Assembly (NCBI RefSeq): GCF_019052365.1
Contig: NZ_JAHQUY010000038.1
Location: 1-32,316 of the forward strand
Source of the DNA: Leyella stercorea
GTDB taxonomy: Bacteria; Bacteroidota; Bacteroidia; Bacteroidales; Bacteroidaceae
DNA length: 32,316 nucleotides
Direction of reading: 5' to 3'
Within the stretch, counting starts at the first letter, position 1, and each line of letters starts with the position of its first letter. The notes under the pieces are model-generated. The model was given only the letters and a program-made list of their open reading frames with translations. It ran no database searches and was not told where the DNA came from. A program made the translations under genes and the position numbers. Of the stretch, positions 17,306-24,353 are shown one piece after another.

Positions 17306-17415
17306 CTGCGTGGTAACTCTATTTTAGCTATGCGGTAACAATATAGCCGCGCTGTGGTAATGATGTGCCCACGCTGCGGTAATCGGAGAACCAACGCGCG
17401 GTTGGGATATAGAAA
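17306..17415. repeat. Five degenerate 22-nt tandem units with GCGGTAA core
   Basis: GGTAA (or GGTTG in the last unit) recurs at 17312, 17334, 17356, 17378 and 17400, an exact 22-bp period. Each unit has a conserved part (about cgctgcGGTAA) and a variable half. A GTTACC at 17299-17304 forms an inverted repeat with the first GGTAAC. The array lies between the start of the methyltransferase operon and the end of ndh. Confidence 0.75.
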
Positions 17416-17417
17416 GC

Positions 17418-17466
17418 AAATAGGCTGGAGACAAACGCTGTCGTTGCGTTGTCTACAGCCTATTTT
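17418..17466 (-). terminator. Hairpin, probable terminator of ndh
   Basis: A 17-bp stem with one mismatch (17418-17434 with 17449-17465) has a 14-nt loop. On the minus strand it is followed by GCTTTCT, a weak T tract. It is 120 bp beyond the ndh stop, with a second repeat array between them. The arm sequence begins AATAGGCTGG, similar to the hairpin at 11472-11512. Confidence 0.55.
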
Positions 17467-17468
17467 AT

Positions 17469-17557
17469 GTAACGAAGAGTCTTATTCTGTGTAATAAAGA
17501 GTCTTATTCTTTACTTATAAAGACTTCAATTTCTTGTTATAAAGAGTCTTATTTCGT
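17469..17557. repeat. Four tandem 22-23-nt units with AAGAGTCTTATT core
   Basis: The core AAGAGTCTTATT starts at 17475, 17497 and 17542, with a diverged copy (AAGACTTCAATT) at 17520; the spacing is 22, 23 and 22. The sequence differs from the neighbouring GCGGTAA array but the period is the same. The core AAGAGTCTT is nearly palindromic. The array starts about 30 bp downstream of the ndh stop codon on the minus strand. Confidence 0.78.
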
Positions 17558-17586
17558 ATTGCATGGAGTGGGGCATAGCCGCCGTT

Positions 17587-18936
17587 TTACTCCATCAAGT
17601 CCTCGCCGAGGTGGGTTGTCTGCTCGCGCTTCATGCGCTCTTCCACCTCGCGCGGCTTTGTGGCGTAGGTGATCATGCGGATAGAGTCGTTGTAGCTGAC
17701 GTACTTCCAGAGCCAGTTGAGCAGCACCATCATCTTGTTCTTCACGCCGAGGATAGAACGCAGGTGGACGACGAGCCAGAGCACCCAGGCGAAGAAGCCC
17801 TGACTGTGAAATTTGCCTATCTCTACGACCGCCTTGTTGCGTCCGATGGTAGCCATCGAGCCGAGGTTCTTGTAGCGGAACGCGGTGAGAGCGTTGCTGT
17901 CTGCGCCCTGGTTGATGAGCTTGAGGTTCTTGGCGAGGTTCTTAGCCTGCTGTATAGCCACCTGCGCCACCTGCGGATGTCCGTTCGGGTAGGCAGCGTC
18001 GGAGGTCTGCAGACACTGGTCGCCGATGGCGTACACGTCGTTGAGTCCAGGTATGCGGTTGTATTCGTCCACCTTGAAGCGGAAGCCGCGGCCCATGTGG
18101 CTCTCGTCTATGCCGGGCATGGCGTTGGCTCTGATGCCCGACACCCAGAGGAACGTGCGTGTAGGAATCTCGGTGCCGTCCTTCATGACTACCTTGTGGT
18201 CGCGATAGTCGGTCACCATCTTGCCGAACTGTATGTCTACGCCCATGCTCTTGAGGAACTCGTACGCCTTTTGCGACGACTCCTGCGAGAGACCGGCAAG
18301 TAGGCGGTCGCCCGCCTCGATGAGGTATATGTGCATCAACGACGAGTCCATGTCGGGGTAGTCGTACGGTATGACGTAGCGTCTCATCTCTGCAAGCGCG
18401 CCGGCTATCTCTACGCCCGTTGCGCCGCCGCCCACGATGACGACGTTGAGTAGTTCCTGGCGTTCCTCCTCAGTAGCGCAGGTGAGAGCGCGCTCTAAGT
18501 TGGAGAGCAGGGCGTTGCGCAGGCCCATCGCCTCGGGCACCGTCTTCATCGGTATGGCCCACTCCTCGATGTTCTTGTTACCGAAGAAGTTGGTCGTAGC
18601 GCCGGCTGCCAGCACGAGATAGTCGTAGTCGATTTTGCCGATGGAGGTCTGCAGAATCTTCTTCTCGGTGTCTACCATACGAGCCTCAGCCATGCGGAAA
18701 TAGAAGTCCTTGCGCTTGCGGAATATCTGTCGGAAGGGGAACGAGATGCTGCTCGGGTCGATACCTGCCGACGCTATCTGATAGATAAGCGGCGGAAACT
18801 GGTGGAAGTTGTTCTTGTCGATCAGCACTACCTGCATGCCCGACCCGTAGAGGTCTTCTGCAAGGCGCAGTCCGCCGAGTCCGCCACCAACTATTACTAC
18901 TCTTTTCTTCTGATTTCTCTGAATATTGATGCTCAT
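17587..18936 (-). CDS. ndh: Type II NADH:quinone oxidoreductase (NDH-2)
   Basis: This single-subunit, non-proton-pumping flavoenzyme oxidises NADH and reduces quinone at the inner face of the cytoplasmic membrane. The 449-residue protein has an FAD-binding Rossmann motif (VVIVGGGLGGLRLAEDL, about 13-29), the quinone-site-like FHQFPPLIYQIASAGI (about 44-59), the NADH-binding motif (VVIVGGGATGVEIAGAL, about 165-181), and the FAD-closing VYAIGDQC. The C-terminal part (FFAWVLWLVVHLRSILG and the following LLNWLWKY) is the usual membrane anchor. It is divergent from the LacI gene. A triple LacI-type box module with weak promoter (TAACTTCG at 18987-18980) points at it, so it is likely under the same control as the mannitol dehydrogenase gene. 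Confidence 0.93.
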   Translation of the reverse strand: MSINIQRNQKKRVVIVGGGLGGLRLAEDLYGSGMQVVLIDKNNFHQFPPLIYQIASAGIDPSSISFPFRQIFRKRKDFYFRMAEARMVDTEKKILQTSIGKIDYDYLVLAAGATTNFFGNKNIEEWAIPMKTVPEAMGLRNALLSNLERALTCATEEERQELLNVVIVGGGATGVEIAGALAEMRRYVIPYDYPDMDSSLMHIYLIEAGDRLLAGLSQESSQKAYEFLKSMGVDIQFGKMVTDYRDHKVVMKDGTEIPTRTFLWVSGIRANAMPGIDESHMGRGFRFKVDEYNRIPGLNDVYAIGDQCLQTSDAAYPNGHPQVAQVAIQQAKNLAKNLKLINQGADSNALTAFRYKNLGSMATIGRNKAVVEIGKFHSQGFFAWVLWLVVHLRSILGVKNKMMVLLNWLWKYVSYNDSIRMITYATKPREVEERMKREQTTHLGEDLME

Positions 18937-18979
18937 ATTGCTTATAAAAATAGGTTTGTTTAGTTACTCTTTCTGACTG

Positions 18980-19010
18980 CGAAGTTAGTCATTTCGGAGT
19001 ATACTTCTTG
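18980..19010 (-). promoter_or_regulatory. Weak promoter of ndh
   Basis: On the minus strand TAACTTCG (18987-18980) is one base off TAnnTTTG. At exactly 19 bp upstream stands CAAG (19010-19007), a poor -33 match. It is placed relative to the LacI-type boxes at the same distance as the promoters of the mannitol dehydrogenase and outer-membrane protein genes, which is the main support. Confidence 0.6.
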
Positions 19011-19032
19011 ATTCTTTTCTGCTATATTTTGT

Positions 19033-19075
19033 GGAAACGATTGCGGAAACGTTCCCAATTTATGCAAACGTTTGC
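19033..19075 (-). promoter_or_regulatory. Triple LacI-type box module upstream of ndh
   Basis: Read on the minus strand: box1 GCAAACGTTTGC (19075-19064), a 7-bp gap, box2 GGGAACGTTTCC (19056-19045), then directly box3 GCAATCGTTTCC (19044-19033). The CG centres are 19 and 12 bp apart. From the box3 centre to the -33 slot is 28.5 bp. The module also lies about 95-140 bp upstream of the lacI promoter, so autoregulation is possible, but the orientation points to ndh. Confidence 0.78.
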
Positions 19076-19169
19076 AATGTGTTGTGTGGTTATTCTGAAT
19101 TGCACTACAAAGTTACTGCATTTTTATTGAAATATGTGTTATGTTCGTCCTCATACCGCGATTTCATGC

Positions 19170-19200
19170 TTTATATCAAGAGTTATTCGGCTTAATTTTG
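19170..19200 (+). promoter_or_regulatory. Candidate promoter of the first LacI gene
   Basis: TTTA (19170-19173), 19 bp, TAATTTTG (19193-19200), one base off consensus. A second -7-like TATCTTTG at 19267-19274 lacks a good -33. The rest of the 385-bp gap between ndh and lacI holds only the box module and no gene. Confidence 0.55.
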
Positions 19201-19321
19201 TATTTTTGCAGAAGATAGGCTGCACCTCGGCAATTTGAAGCAAGCTTCATTGCGCTCGATTTGCGCTATCTTTGCAATAGATATCTAACCCCGATACAAT
19301 CACTAATCCTTTCAACACTCA

Positions 19322-20329
19322 ATGAAACACGTAACTATAAAAGACATAGCCCGCGAGCTCTGCATCTCGGTGTCGACGGTGTCGCGCGCGCTCACCGACG
19401 ACAAGAACATACGCCGCGAGACCCGCGAGGCTGTGCTGCGCGAGGCTGAGCGCCTCGGCTACCGCCGCAACCCCGTCGCCATGAACCTGAAGATGGGTCG
19501 CACGAACACCATCGGCGTCATAGTGCCCGAGATGCACACACCCTACGCCTCGCAGGTGGTGGCGGGCATACAGAGCGTGCTCTACAAGAACAACCAGAAG
19601 GTGATGATAGCCGAGTCGGACGAGGACCCGAACCGCGAGCACGAGAGTCTGCTGATGATGGAGGAGTTCATGGTAGACGGACTCATCGTGAGCATGTGCA
19701 GCCATAAGCACAACCTTGAGACCTACCGCCGCCTTGCCGCTGCGGGCATGGCTATCGTCTTCTACGACCGCATACCCCACGGACTCGACGACATGCCGCA
19801 GGTGATGATAGACGACAACAACGACTCCTACTTCATGGCAGAGCATCTCGTGCGGCTCGGTCGCCGCCGCATAGCCTATCTCTACGGACCCGACGACGTA
19901 TATAACGCCGTAGAGCGTGCGCGCGGATACCACGAGGCTATGAAGAAGTTCGGCGTGTACGACCCGCAGCTCGTTGTGAAGACCGGCATGACCTTCGCCG
20001 ATGGCGCAGCGGCTGTAGACGACCTCGTGCGCCGCGGTGTGGAGTTTGACGCCGTCTACGCCTTCACCGACACACTCGCCATCGGAGCCATGAACCGCCT
20101 GCGCGAGCTCGGACGACGCATACCCGAGGATGTGGCTGTGGCAGGCTTCTCTGGCACAGAACTCTCAACCATCGTCTACCCGAAGCTCACCACCGTTGAG
20201 CCGCCGCTCGGCGAGATGGGCCGCCGCGCCGCCGAACTGGTGCTCGAGAAGGTGAACAACCCCGCCGCCGAGAACCGCCGCATAGTGCTGCGCACAGAGA
20301 TGAAGTGCAGAGCCTCTACGGGCGAGTAG
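19322..20329 (+). CDS. LacI-family transcriptional regulator (first copy)
   Basis: The 335-residue protein has an N-terminal LacI helix-turn-helix (VTIKDIARELCISVSTVSRA, 4-23) and a hinge with NPVAMNLKMGRT (about 50-61). A periplasmic-binding-protein-like effector domain runs from IGVIVPEMHTPYASQVVAGI to FSGTELSTIVYPKLTTVEPP near 280-300, the usual C-terminal signature. It lies between ndh (divergent) and the mannitol dehydrogenase gene (same strand), and box modules with AACGTT cores lie in both flanking gaps and before the outer-membrane protein gene at 27934. The likely effector is a polyol or ketose derivative. The box position upstream of the promoters suggests activation; that is inference. 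Confidence 0.93.
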   Translation: MKHVTIKDIARELCISVSTVSRALTDDKNIRRETREAVLREAERLGYRRNPVAMNLKMGRTNTIGVIVPEMHTPYASQVVAGIQSVLYKNNQKVMIAESDEDPNREHESLLMMEEFMVDGLIVSMCSHKHNLETYRRLAAAGMAIVFYDRIPHGLDDMPQVMIDDNNDSYFMAEHLVRLGRRRIAYLYGPDDVYNAVERARGYHEAMKKFGVYDPQLVVKTGMTFADGAAAVDDLVRRGVEFDAVYAFTDTLAIGAMNRLRELGRRIPEDVAVAGFSGTELSTIVYPKLTTVEPPLGEMGRRAAELVLEKVNNPAAENRRIVLRTEMKCRASTGE

Positions 20330-20332
20330 AAC

Positions 20333-20357
20333 GGTTGCGGAGAGCGGCTCCGCAACC
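20333..20357 (+). terminator. Hairpin after the first LacI gene
   Basis: A perfect 10-bp GC-rich stem (20333-20342 with 20348-20357) with a 5-nt loop starts 3 bp after the lacI stop codon. No T run follows, so it may be a weak terminator or an mRNA-stabilising hairpin. Confidence 0.5.
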
Positions 20358-20370
20358 AGGAAAACCGATT

Positions 20371-20413
20371 TAAAACGTTTGCAGATTTTGGGAACGTTTC
20401 CGCAAACGTTCCC
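20371..20413 (+). promoter_or_regulatory. Triple LacI-type box module upstream of the mannitol dehydrogenase gene
   Basis: Box1 TAAAACGTTTGC (20371-20382), 7-bp gap, box2 GGGAACGTTTCC (20390-20401), directly followed by box3 GCAAACGTTCCC (20402-20413). CG centres are 19 and 12 bp apart; the box3 centre is 28.5 bp from the -33 element. Confidence 0.85.
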
Positions 20414-20435
20414 AAAGTTTGCCTCCGATTTTTTC

Positions 20436-20466
20436 TTTGCCATGATCTTTTTGCAGCTTAATTTTG
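20436..20466 (+). promoter_or_regulatory. Promoter of the mannitol dehydrogenase gene
   Basis: A perfect consensus: TTTG (20436-20439), exactly 19 bp, TAATTTTG (20459-20466). The expected leader is about 50 nt. All LacI-type boxes lie upstream of it. Confidence 0.85.
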
Positions 20467-20522
20467 CAAGCGAAAAGAGAAACGAATAACTAAAAAACAA
20501 TAACTAATAACTTAAAAAGATT

Positions 20523-21965
20523 ATGGCAACAAACGTTATCAACAAGTATTCTTACGACCGCAATTCGGTAAAGGCTGGTATCCTCCATTTTGGTGTAGGC
20601 AACTTCCATCGCGCTCACCTCGAGTACATGACATCGCATCTGCTCGAAGACCCCACACAGCGCTCTTGGGGCATCTGCGGCGCAATGATTCTGCCCGGCG
20701 ACGAGCGTCTGTACAAGGCTCTGAAGGAGCAGAACGGCGAGTACACACTCACCGTATGCGGACGCGACGGCAAGAACGAGGTGTATCGTCTCGGCGCTCT
20801 CGTAGAACTCTACTGGGGCATTGAGCAGAAGGAGGCTATCCTCGACAAGATTGCCGACCCCGACATACGCATCATAACGCTCACCATCACCGAGGGCGGC
20901 TATAACATATCAAGACAGACGGGCGAGTTCATGCTCGACAACGCGCAGGTGGCTCACGACCTCGCCAACCCTGCCAATCCGCTCACAGCCTTCGGCTACG
21001 TAGCAGAAGGACTCCGCCGCCGCAAGGCTTCGGGCGCCGGACCTATCACCATTCTCTCTTGCGACAACCTGCAGCACAACGGCAACACCGCACGCCGCGC
21101 GTTCATGTCGTTCGTCGAGGCGCAGGACCAGGAGCTCGCCGCGTGGATGGAAAAGAACGTGACGTTCCCCAACTCGATGGTAGACCGCATCACGCCAGCC
21201 ACACGCCCCGAGGACGTAGAGCGACTGAACAAGGAGAACGGCACCGACGACAAGGCACCAGTCTACTGCGAGGACTTCATACAGTGGGTCGTTGAGGACA
21301 ACTTCGCTGCCGGTCGCCCCGCATGGGAGACCGTCGGAGCACAGATGACCGACGACGTTACGGCGTTCGAGAACATGAAGCTCTCGCTGCTCAACGCTTC
21401 TCACACGCTGCTCTCTTATCCGTCGTTCCTCTACGGCTATCGCAAGGTGGATGCTGCCATGCACGACGAGCGCATCGCCAAGTTCGTGCGCCAGTTTATG
21501 GATATCGACATCACTCCGTACGTGCCTGCGCCGAAGGACACCGACCTCGAACTGTACAAGCAGACGCTCTGCGAGCGCTTCGGCAACCGCACCGTGAGCG
21601 ACCAGGTGGCACGTCTCTGCTTCGACGGCGCTTCGAAGTTCCCCGTGTACGTGATGCCTAACCTCGAGAAGATGATTGGCGACGACAAGGAGCTTATCCG
21701 CGTGGCTTATCTCTTCGCCGCTTACCGCCACTATCTGAAGTATCACACCGACGACAACGGCGAGCAGTTTGAGGTGGCTGACCCGTGGCTCACCGTAGAC
21801 GACCATAAGCTCATCGACAGCGACGAGCCGCTCGACTTCCTCCAGCTCTCTCCGTTCCGCAGCACCGACCTGCGCGCAGCACACAACTTCACACAGCCGT
21901 ATCTGCGCATGGTGGAAAGCATAAAGAGCAAGGGAGCGATGAAGACTCTCGAAGAAATTCTGTAA
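20523..21965 (+). CDS. Mannitol 2-dehydrogenase-like long-chain polyol dehydrogenase
   Basis: This NAD(P)-dependent cytoplasmic enzyme is predicted to oxidise a polyol such as D-mannitol to D-fructose (or the reverse). The 480-residue length and motifs fit the long-chain mannitol dehydrogenase family: nucleotide-binding GILHFGVGNFHRAHLEYM (19-36), LTITEGGYNI (120-129), CDNLQHNG (180-187), TFPNSMVDRITP (214-225) and the catalytic NMKLSLLNASH with K286, N291 and H294. The overall pattern is closer to mannitol 2-dehydrogenase than to fructuronate or tagaturonate reductase, but those remain possible. It follows the LacI gene, has its own consensus promoter with a triple box module, and is followed by an MFS transporter on the same strand. 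Confidence 0.9.
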   Translation: MATNVINKYSYDRNSVKAGILHFGVGNFHRAHLEYMTSHLLEDPTQRSWGICGAMILPGDERLYKALKEQNGEYTLTVCGRDGKNEVYRLGALVELYWGIEQKEAILDKIADPDIRIITLTITEGGYNISRQTGEFMLDNAQVAHDLANPANPLTAFGYVAEGLRRRKASGAGPITILSCDNLQHNGNTARRAFMSFVEAQDQELAAWMEKNVTFPNSMVDRITPATRPEDVERLNKENGTDDKAPVYCEDFIQWVVEDNFAAGRPAWETVGAQMTDDVTAFENMKLSLLNASHTLLSYPSFLYGYRKVDAAMHDERIAKFVRQFMDIDITPYVPAPKDTDLELYKQTLCERFGNRTVSDQVARLCFDGASKFPVYVMPNLEKMIGDDKELIRVAYLFAAYRHYLKYHTDDNGEQFEVADPWLTVDDHKLIDSDEPLDFLQLSPFRSTDLRAAHNFTQPYLRMVESIKSKGAMKTLEEIL

Positions 21966-22184
21966 ACTATAGTTGAGAGTTTTATCAGTTGAGAGTTGAG
22001 AGTTGAAAATTGAGAGTTATGATTACCACAGCCCCAAAAATGTTTGCTATATATTACAGCTGCATTACATATCATAACTCTCAACTCTCAATTCTCAACT
22101 CTCAATTCTCAATTCTCAATTCTCAATTCTCAACCCTCAACTCTCAACCCTCAACTCTCAACCCTCCTAAAAGCCCTAAACAAT
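21966..22184. repeat. Heptanucleotide simple-repeat region with large inverted repeat
   Basis: The left part carries TTGAGAG units (about 21972-22018). The right part is an uninterrupted run of 12 heptamers CTCAAYY at 22080-22163. The units are each other's complement. A perfect 14-bp inverted repeat (22010-22023 with 22071-22084) with a 47-nt loop joins the two parts, so the transcript between the dehydrogenase and transporter genes could fold into a long hairpin. No promoter is apparent. Reading is open through the CTCAAYY run into the MFS frame, but the ATG at 22185 is the plausible start. Confidence 0.85.
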
Positions 22185-23450
22185 ATGAAAACCCTAAGCC
22201 TAAAGACCGCAGGTCCGTTCCTGCTCCTCACCTTTATATACTTTATTGTCGGTTTCCTCACCACCGTCAACGGACAGTGTCAGGGACCGCTCAAGGTGGC
22301 GTTTCTCTCCGATGCCACCACGATGCGCAACTCGCTCACCACACTCGTCTCCTTCGCCTTCTTCCTCGGCTATCTGCTCAACAGCTCGCGCACGGGGCGT
22401 ATGCTCAACAAGATAGGCTACAAGCGTACGCTGATGCGATCGCTCATAGTGATGGTCGGCGGACTGCTGTTCTACACCGCCTCTGCGTTCTGTGCCGAGT
22501 ACGTGCCCTGCGAAGGCGTCGCTATACACGGCGACTTTGTGCCGTTCGGCTACTTCGTGTTCCTTGTCGGTTCGTTCCTCATGGGTACGGCTGCCGCCAT
22601 GCTTCAGGTGGTCATCAATCCGTACATCGCCGCCTATCCGCTTCCAGGCACAAGCGCCGTGCAGCGCATGAACTTCACCTGCGCCGTCAACTCGTTCGGC
22701 ACAACCATCGCGCCGCTCTTCGTGACGGGCATAATGTTCGCCGGTGTGCCGCTCGACAACGTGCAGGCTTCGCAGCTCACGCTGCCGTTCATACTGATGA
22801 CTCTGTGCATTGTAGTCACAACAATGACAACGCGCCGCCTCGCGTTGCCCGACATCGAGGGCACACGATCTGCCTCAACCGACACAACAGCTTCAGACGG
22901 AAACACACGCAGCGTGTGGTCGTTCCGCAATCTTAAGTATGGCGTCATCACCATCTTCTTCTACGTAGGTACGGAGGTGAGTATCGGCAACAATATCAAC
23001 CTTCATGCTATGGAGCTTAGCGACGGCGGATTGAATGTGTCGCCAGCCTTGCTCGCCACAATCTATTGGGGCGGTTTTCTCATCGGGCGTATGGTGTCGG
23101 CTTCGATGAAGAGCGTGAAGCCGCGCCCTATGCTCATCACCGTTGCGCTCGGCGCTATAGTGCTCATGACAGCCGCAATGCTCACCGAGAATCTGTGGCT
23201 CTTGTCAGCCGTCGGCTTGTTCCACTCCGTAATGTGGAGCTGCGTGTTCACGCTTGCCGTCGACGGACTCGGCGAGTACACCTCGCGCGCTTCGGGCGTG
23301 TTCATGATGGGTGTGTTCGGCGGTGCGGTGTTCCCCGTGCTGCAGGGTATGATGGCAGACTGGATAGGTGCATGGCAGTTCACATGGACTATATCCCTCT
23401 TCTGCGAGTTCGTGCTCTTGTGGTACGGACTTAGAGGATATAGAAAATAA
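22185..23450 (+). CDS. Sugar MFS transporter, fucose-permease (FucP/GluP) type
   Basis: This predicted 421-residue inner-membrane symporter has about 12 membrane segments. The start ATG at 22185 gives MKTLSLKTAGPFLLLTFIYF. Typical features of the FHS subfamily are seen: GFLTTVNGQCQGPLKVAFL in the first helix region, FFLGYLLNSSRTGRMLNKIG with the loop RTGRMLNKIGYKRT, and the second-half segment YVGTEVSIGNNINLHAMELS followed by IYWGGFLIGRMV. Frames starting earlier run through the heptamer repeat and are not credible. Placement behind the polyol dehydrogenase suggests uptake of the same substrate or its ketose product. Expression is probably by read-through from the dehydrogenase promoter. Confidence 0.9.
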   Translation: MKTLSLKTAGPFLLLTFIYFIVGFLTTVNGQCQGPLKVAFLSDATTMRNSLTTLVSFAFFLGYLLNSSRTGRMLNKIGYKRTLMRSLIVMVGGLLFYTASAFCAEYVPCEGVAIHGDFVPFGYFVFLVGSFLMGTAAAMLQVVINPYIAAYPLPGTSAVQRMNFTCAVNSFGTTIAPLFVTGIMFAGVPLDNVQASQLTLPFILMTLCIVVTTMTTRRLALPDIEGTRSASTDTTASDGNTRSVWSFRNLKYGVITIFFYVGTEVSIGNNINLHAMELSDGGLNVSPALLATIYWGGFLIGRMVSASMKSVKPRPMLITVALGAIVLMTAAMLTENLWLLSAVGLFHSVMWSCVFTLAVDGLGEYTSRASGVFMMGVFGGAVFPVLQGMMADWIGAWQFTWTISLFCEFVLLWYGLRGYRK

Positions 23451-23452
23451 AA

Positions 23453-23489
23453 AAAGAGAGTGTGCCATAGTTTTTGGCACACTCTCTTT
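23453..23489. terminator. Bidirectional terminator between the MFS and Hsp20 genes
   Basis: A perfect 15-bp stem (23453-23467 with 23475-23489) with a 7-nt loop. It has A's on the left and T's on the right, so it can end transcripts from both convergent genes. Confidence 0.9.
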
Positions 23490-23508
23490 ATACCTATGCT
23501 AAAAAGCG

Positions 23509-23970
23509 TTATTTGACCTCAATGTTCTTCATCACCTTTGCTTCCTTCTCGGGTGTGGTCTTAGGAATGACGATTGTAAGGAGACCATCGGCGACGCTCG
23601 CTGATATATTGTCGCGCTCTACATCGTCTGGAAGGGTGTAGCTCTGCTCGTAGTTGCCATAATAGAACTCATGGCGCAAGTAGCGTTCGTGTCTCTCTTT
23701 GTTGCACTTGCATTCCTTGCTTTCTTCCTTATGCTCCATCTTGTTCTCGATAGCCAGATGAAGCAAGCCCTCGTTTGTGACGTTGATGCGTACCCATTCC
23801 TTCTTAAGTCCTGGAACTGCAACCTCCATTATATATTCGTCACACGTCTCCTTGACGTTGATGGCAGGAACCGTGGTGCGTGTCTGTGGAACCTCTTCAG
23901 TATCGAAGAAACTATTGTCAAACCAATCGTTCAACCAGTTAGAATAATTATTTCTGCGAACTAACAACAT
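23509..23970 (-). CDS. Small heat-shock protein (Hsp20/alpha-crystallin family)
   Basis: This 153-residue cytoplasmic holdase-type chaperone binds unfolding proteins. The alpha-crystallin domain spans about 38-140: VPAINVKETCDEYIMEVAVP, then GLKKEWVRINV, the Cys/Lys-rich insertion KEESKECKCNKERHERY, and SYTLPDDVERDNISASVADG followed by LLTIVIPK. The N-terminal arm is short and Trp/Asn-rich (NNYSNWLNDWFDN). It is convergent with the MFS gene and shares its terminator. No CIRCE-type element was found upstream. Confidence 0.94.
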   Translation of the reverse strand: MLLVRRNNYSNWLNDWFDNSFFDTEEVPQTRTTVPAINVKETCDEYIMEVAVPGLKKEWVRINVTNEGLLHLAIENKMEHKEESKECKCNKERHERYLRHEFYYGNYEQSYTLPDDVERDNISASVADGLLTIVIPKTTPEKEAKVMKNIEVK

Positions 23971-24353
23971 AATGAAATACCTCCATTTTTAATTGCCGCT
24001 TGCCTTTGTGGCTTCGGCTTTCACTTTGTATTATGCAACTTACGTGCCATAAGTATTTTGTGTTATCAGTTTGACAATTTAACCGTATTTGTCAGATATG
24101 TGTGTTAAATTGTCATATTTGATGACTGTCTTTATTGTTAAGCACGCCAAATGTTGGTGTTTGGTATAAAGGTGTTTTTAAATGTTTATAATCTGAAAAT
24201 ATGTAAGCATTCTCCTTAATTCTGTATAAATAATTTATTGAAAATCTATAACTTTGCACCGTAATAAAAGAAGATAAATATATACGCCGATGAAGCTATT
24301 GATAAAGAACATGGCGTAACAAAGGTTTAGAGATTGTTAGAAAGGTTAATTGT
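23971..24353 (+). promoter_or_regulatory. Intergenic region with leader of the TonB receptor gene
   Basis: The 383-bp AT-rich gap between divergent genes. A -7 element TAACTTTG lies at 24249-24256 (no clear TTTG 19 bp upstream), giving a leader of about 90 nt. The leader holds ACGCC (24284-24288) and GGCGT (24313-24317) arms that can pair, and a 9-codon open frame MKLLIKNMA (24290-24319). No further gene or RNA is seen in the rest. Confidence 0.4.

Noticed and set aside
17306..17557. CRISPR array
   Set aside because: The period of 22 bp is too short for repeat plus spacer, the units are degenerate, and there are no cas genes.
20910..21884. Long minus-strand open frame inside the mannitol dehydrogenase gene
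   Set aside because: It lies opposite a well-matched enzyme gene, shows no family motifs, and is a product of GC-biased codon use.
22044..22184. Upstream extension of the MFS frame through the heptamer repeats
   Set aside because: The extra 47 residues are just translated repeats (LNSQFST type) and start at a non-ATG codon; the ATG at 22185 begins a normal first membrane segment.
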